DNA of 64,000 nucleotides from Mycobacterium conspicuum (lineage in GTDB: Bacteria > Actinomycetota > Actinomycetes > Mycobacteriales > Mycobacteriaceae). The DNA is taken from the NCBI RefSeq assembly GCF_010730195.1, contig NZ_AP022613.1:3410001-3474000 (forward strand), in the 5' to 3' direction. The first letter of the stretch is position 1. Each line of letters opens with the position of its first letter. Below the pieces are notes generated by a model. The model saw only the letters and a list, made by a program, of their open reading frames with translations. It was not told the DNA's origin and made no database searches. This document shows, piece after piece, positions 61,556 to 64,000 of the stretch. The position numbers and the translations under genes are program-made.

Positions 61556-62559
61556 CGGCGCTCCCTTCCAATGGCTTCGACCAGCAACGGCCACTCCGGG
61601 CGCACCGCGGCCCGCAGATACCGCTCGTCCAGCCCGACGAACGTGTCGCAGCGACGAACCGCGATCCCCTTGTCCTGCAAGCTCTTTCGTATGGTGTCGG
61701 CACCGGGCAGGCTGAACAACACGAACGGCGCCCGGCCGTCGACCACGGCGGCGCCCACGGTTTGCAGACCGGCCGTCATCTGGGCGCGCAACGCGACCAG
61801 CCGCGTCGCGTCGGCGGCCGCGTCGGCTACGGCTGCCGGCGCGCAGCAGGCCGCGATGGCCGTCAATTGCAACGTGCCCAGCGGCCAGTGCGCCCGGCGA
61901 GTGGTCAACCGCGCCAGTAACTCCGGCGAACCCAGGGCGTAGCCCACCCGCAGTCCGGCCAACGACCAGGTTTTGGTGAGGCTGCGCAACACCAGCACGT
62001 CGGGCGGTGATACCCCGGCCAGCGACTCGGACTCTCCGGGTACCGAATCGGCGAAGGCCTCGTCGATCACCAGAATCCGGCCCGGCCGGCGCAACGCGAG
62101 CAGCTCCTCGCGGGTGTGCAGCACGGAGGTCGGGTTGGTGGGGTTGCCCACCACGACGAGGTCCGCCTCGTCGGGCACCGCCGCGCCGTCCAGTTTGAAC
62201 GGCGGCGCGAGCACGACGTGGCGCACCGGCAGACCGGCGGCGGTGAGCGCGGCAACGGGCTCGGTGAACGACGGCGCGATGACCGCGGCGAGCTTCGGAC
62301 GCAGGTTGGGCAGCAGCGCGAACCCTTCCGCCGCCCCGGCCAGCGCCAGCACCTCGTGGCGGGCCCGGCCGTGCCGTGCGGCGACCGCGTCCTGGGCCCG
62401 GTGCACGTCGTCGAGGCTCGGGTAGGACGCCAGATCCGGCAGCCGCGCGCTCAGCCGCTGCACCAGCCAGTCCGGCGGCTGGCGGTGTCGGACGTTGACC
62501 GCGAAGTCGAGCATGCCGGGCATGACGGCCTGATCGCCGTGATAGCCCAAGCTCGCCAT
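61552..62559 (-). CDS. cobC: Class I/II PLP aminotransferase, CobC/HisC-like
   Basis: 335 residues. PLP-dependent fold type I: LASYPSLDDVHRAQDAVAARHG, LALAGAAEGFALLPNL, VVVGNPTNPTSVLH, VIDEAFADSV, and the Schiff-base Lys in VLRSLTKTWSLAGLRVGYALG (about residue 203). Family includes threonine-phosphate decarboxylase CobC and histidinol-phosphate aminotransferase, so substrate assignment is by analogy with Rv2231c. ATG 62559. Divergent from ptkA with 73 bases between, which hold the likely ptkA promoter. Confidence 0.88.
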   Translation of the reverse strand: MASLGYHGDQAVMPGMLDFAVNVRHRQPPDWLVQRLSARLPDLASYPSLDDVHRAQDAVAARHGRARHEVLALAGAAEGFALLPNLRPKLAAVIAPSFTEPVAALTAAGLPVRHVVLAPPFKLDGAAVPDEADLVVVGNPTNPTSVLHTREELLALRRPGRILVIDEAFADSVPGESESLAGVSPPDVLVLRSLTKTWSLAGLRVGYALGSPELLARLTTRRAHWPLGTLQLTAIAACCAPAAVADAAADATRLVALRAQMTAGLQTVGAAVVDGRAPFVLFSLPGADTIRKSLQDKGIAVRRCDTFVGLDERYLRAAVRPEWPLLVEAIGRERR

Positions 62560-62632
62560 CCGAGAAACATTAGTGCGCCGCGGCGCGGCCCCGGTATCGG
62601 GAGCATGCCGCCGCATCACCGACAATGGGAGC

Positions 62633-63283
62633 GTGACAGCGCCCCAGCTGGTGATCTTCGACCTCGACGGCACCCTGACCGACTCCGCAGAGGGGATCGT
62701 CGCCAGCTTCCTGCACGCGCTCAGCCACGTCGGCGCCCCGGTACCCGCCGGCGACCTGGCCGCCCAGATCGTCGGCCCGCCGATGGATGACACTTTTCGC
62801 GCGATGGAGCTCGGCGAGCACGCCGACGCGGCGATCGCGGCATTCCGGGCCGAGTACGGCACCCGCGGCTGGGCGATGAACACCTTGTTCGACGGGATCG
62901 CGCCGCTGCTGGCCGATCTGCGCGCGGCCGGGGTCCGGCTGGCCGTGGCCACCTCCAAATTGGAACCGACGGCGCAGCGCATCCTGGCCCATTTCGGGCT
63001 CGAGCAGCATTTCGAGGTCATCGCCGGCGCCAGCCCGGACGGTTCGCGCAAAACCAAGATCGAGGTGCTGGCGCACGCGCTGGACCAGCTGCAGCCATTG
63101 CCCGAGCGGGTGCTGATGGTCGGTGACCGCAGCCACGACGTCGACGGTGCCGCCCACCATGGCATCGACACCGTGGTGGTCGGTTGGGGTTATGGACGGG
63201 CCGATTTCCCCGAGGGGTTTTCCATGACCGGCGTGACGCACGCCGCGACCGTCGACGAGCTGCGAAAGGCTTTGGGTGTCTGA
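62633..63283 (+). CDS. ptkA: HAD-family protein, PtkA-type tyrosine kinase
   Basis: 216 residues. HAD superfamily: nucleophile motif VIFDLDGTLTDSAEGIVAS at residue 7, cap helices, VAVATSKLEPTAQRIL motif II, KIEVLAH Lys, and VLMVGDRSHDVDGAAHHGID motif IV. In M. tuberculosis the homologue (Rv2232) is a tyrosine kinase that phosphorylates PtpA and has an N-terminal extension of about 75 residues. Here the gene begins right at the HAD domain; GTG 62633 preceded at six bases by GACAAT suggests leaderless transcription. Directly upstream of ptpA. Confidence 0.9.
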   Translation: MTAPQLVIFDLDGTLTDSAEGIVASFLHALSHVGAPVPAGDLAAQIVGPPMDDTFRAMELGEHADAAIAAFRAEYGTRGWAMNTLFDGIAPLLADLRAAGVRLAVATSKLEPTAQRILAHFGLEQHFEVIAGASPDGSRKTKIEVLAHALDQLQPLPERVLMVGDRSHDVDGAAHHGIDTVVVGWGYGRADFPEGFSMTGVTHAATVDELRKALGV

Positions 63284-63303
63284 GGGTGTCTGAGGGTGTC
63301 TGA
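63274..63303 (+). repeat. Three perfect 10-base tandem repeats at the ptkA/ptpA junction
   Basis: GGGTGTCTGA occurs three times in a row (63274-63283, 63284-63293, 63294-63303). The first copy carries the last codons and TGA stop of ptkA; the last carries the GTG start of ptpA. In a single-copy state the stop and start would overlap by eight bases; the two extra copies separate them and place the ptpA start 12 bases after the stop. Confidence 0.9.
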
Positions 63304-63787
63304 ACCGCTGCACGTGACGTTCGTCTGCACCGGCAACATCTGCCGCTCGCCGATGGCCGAGAAGATGTTCGCCGACCAGATCCGGCGCCGCGGCCTCGGC
63401 GACGCGGTGCGGGTGACTAGTGCGGGCACCGGCGACTGGCACGTGGGCAGCGGCGCCGACGTCCGCGCCGCCCGGGTGCTGCATGCCCACGGCTACCCGA
63501 CCGAGCACCGCGCCCGACAGGTCGACGACGATCACCTGTCCGCTGATCTGCTGGTGGCCTTGGGGCGCAACCACGTTCGGCTGCTGCGCCAGCTGGGGGT
63601 CGATGACGACCGCATTCGGATGTTGCGGTCGTTCGATCCCCGCTCGGGCGCTTATGCCCTCGACGTCGAGGACCCCTACTACGGTGACCACGATGACTTC
63701 GAAGAAGTTTTCACCGTCATCGAGGCCGCGTTGCCCGGCCTGCACGACTGGGTCGACGAACAGCTCGCGGAGAATGGCCGGGGCTGA
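63296..63787 (+). CDS. ptpA: Low-molecular-weight protein tyrosine phosphatase
   Basis: 163 residues. P-loop VTFVCTGNICRSPMAE (Cys-x5-Arg-Ser) near residue 11; general-acid Asp in SFDPRSGAYALDVEDPYYG, with the Asp-Pro-Tyr-Tyr pair. In M. tuberculosis (Rv2234) PtpA is secreted and blocks phagosome acidification. GTG 63296 within the 10-base repeat. Downstream SURF1-like start overlaps the stop in TGATG, so ptkA, ptpA and that gene form one unit. Confidence 0.95.
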   Translation: MSEPLHVTFVCTGNICRSPMAEKMFADQIRRRGLGDAVRVTSAGTGDWHVGSGADVRAARVLHAHGYPTEHRARQVDDDHLSADLLVALGRNHVRLLRQLGVDDDRIRMLRSFDPRSGAYALDVEDPYYGDHDDFEEVFTVIEAALPGLHDWVDEQLAENGRG

Positions 63788-64000
63788 TGCGCCGTCTGTC
63801 GTTCCTGTTGCGGCCGGGCTGGATCGCGCTGGCGCTGGTGGTGATCGCGTTTACCTACCTGTGCTTCATGGTGCTCGCGCCGTGGCAGCTGGGGAAGAAC
63901 AGCCGGACGTCGCGGGAGAACCACCAAATCGAGCGTTCCCTGAACACCGACCCGGTGCCGGTGAAAACTCTGCTGCCGCAGCAGGATTCGTCCGCACCAG
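63787..64000 (+). CDS. SURF1-family membrane protein, 3' end outside window
   Basis: Only the first 71 codons are inside the window. They encode an N-terminal helix (RLSFLLRPGWIALALVVIAFTYLC), the APWQLGKNSRTSRENHQIE segment typical of SURF1-like mycobacterial proteins, and part of the extracytoplasmic domain. SURF1 proteins aid cytochrome oxidase assembly. ATG overlaps the ptpA stop. Counterpart of Rv2235. Cut by the right edge. Confidence 0.85.
   Translation, partial: MRRLSFLLRPGWIALALVVIAFTYLCFMVLAPWQLGKNSRTSRENHQIERSLNTDPVPVKTLLPQQDSSAP

Overview
The window is high-GC actinobacterial DNA that reads as a Mycobacterium chromosome. Gene order and products follow, almost gene for gene, the M. 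tuberculosis stretch from asnB (Rv2201) to the SURF1 gene (Rv2235): asnB, adoK, erpA, glycerate kinase, cobT/cobS, ilvE, gcvT, adenylyl cyclase, pepB, ephD, dlaT, lipB/lipA, glnA1, glnE, glnA2, the Hip1 pair, panB, a CYTH/CHAD gene, RNase HI/phosphatase, zinc-ribbon protein, NIF3-like protein, cobC, ptkA, ptpA. Protein similarity and the accessory genes suggest a slow-growing, M. avium-complex-like species. That is inference from remembered homologues, not from a search.

Layout. 1-13.4 kb: conserved core, including a tightly overlapping cobU-cobT-cobS cobalamin operon. 13.4-17.4 kb: accessory islet between pepB and ephD, holding an FAD oxidoreductase/SRPBCC pair, a small membrane protein, and a helix-turn-helix plus seven-helix membrane protein module preceded by two CCAAT-NN-ATTGG palindromes. 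17.5-26.7 kb: ephD, E2 acyltransferase (dlaT), the lipoate genes lipB-lipA, and glnA1 with a strong terminator. 26.9-30.9 kb: accessory genes for a secreted Pro/Gly-rich protein, hemerythrin, manganese catalase, an F420-type oxidoreductase and a thioesterase. 30.9-41.4 kb: nitrogen-control genes glnE-glnA2, two Hip1-like exported hydrolases, panB and CYTH/CHAD.

41.4-48.1 kb looks like an island. It starts 13 bases after the CHAD gene with a decayed 34-base copy of the 3' end of RNase P RNA and ends at the intact rnpB gene on the minus strand. It carries a complete IS21-family element (37/50 terminal inverted repeats, AAGT target duplication, broken istB), a sensor kinase with two response regulators (one without an output domain), and four overlapping or closely spaced genes for small secreted Cys-containing proteins. 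48.5-58.6 kb is a second accessory block: VOC protein, alcohol and aldehyde dehydrogenases, WhiB4-like regulator, another two-component system, two amidohydrolases, a cytochrome P450 and a TetR regulator. From 58.6 kb the conserved order resumes to the right edge, where a SURF1-family gene is cut off.

How genes work together: GlnE adenylylates GlnA1 at the Tyr in its DLYELP motif; LipB and LipA install lipoate on DlaT; CobU, CobT and CobS assemble the nucleotide loop of cobalamin; PtkA and PtpA are a kinase/phosphatase pair separated by an unusual triple 10-base repeat. No tRNA, CRISPR array or complete prophage was seen. The strongest candidates for something undescribed are the rnpB-bounded island with its two-component/secreted-protein cassette, and the HTH/seven-helix module with its paired palindromes.
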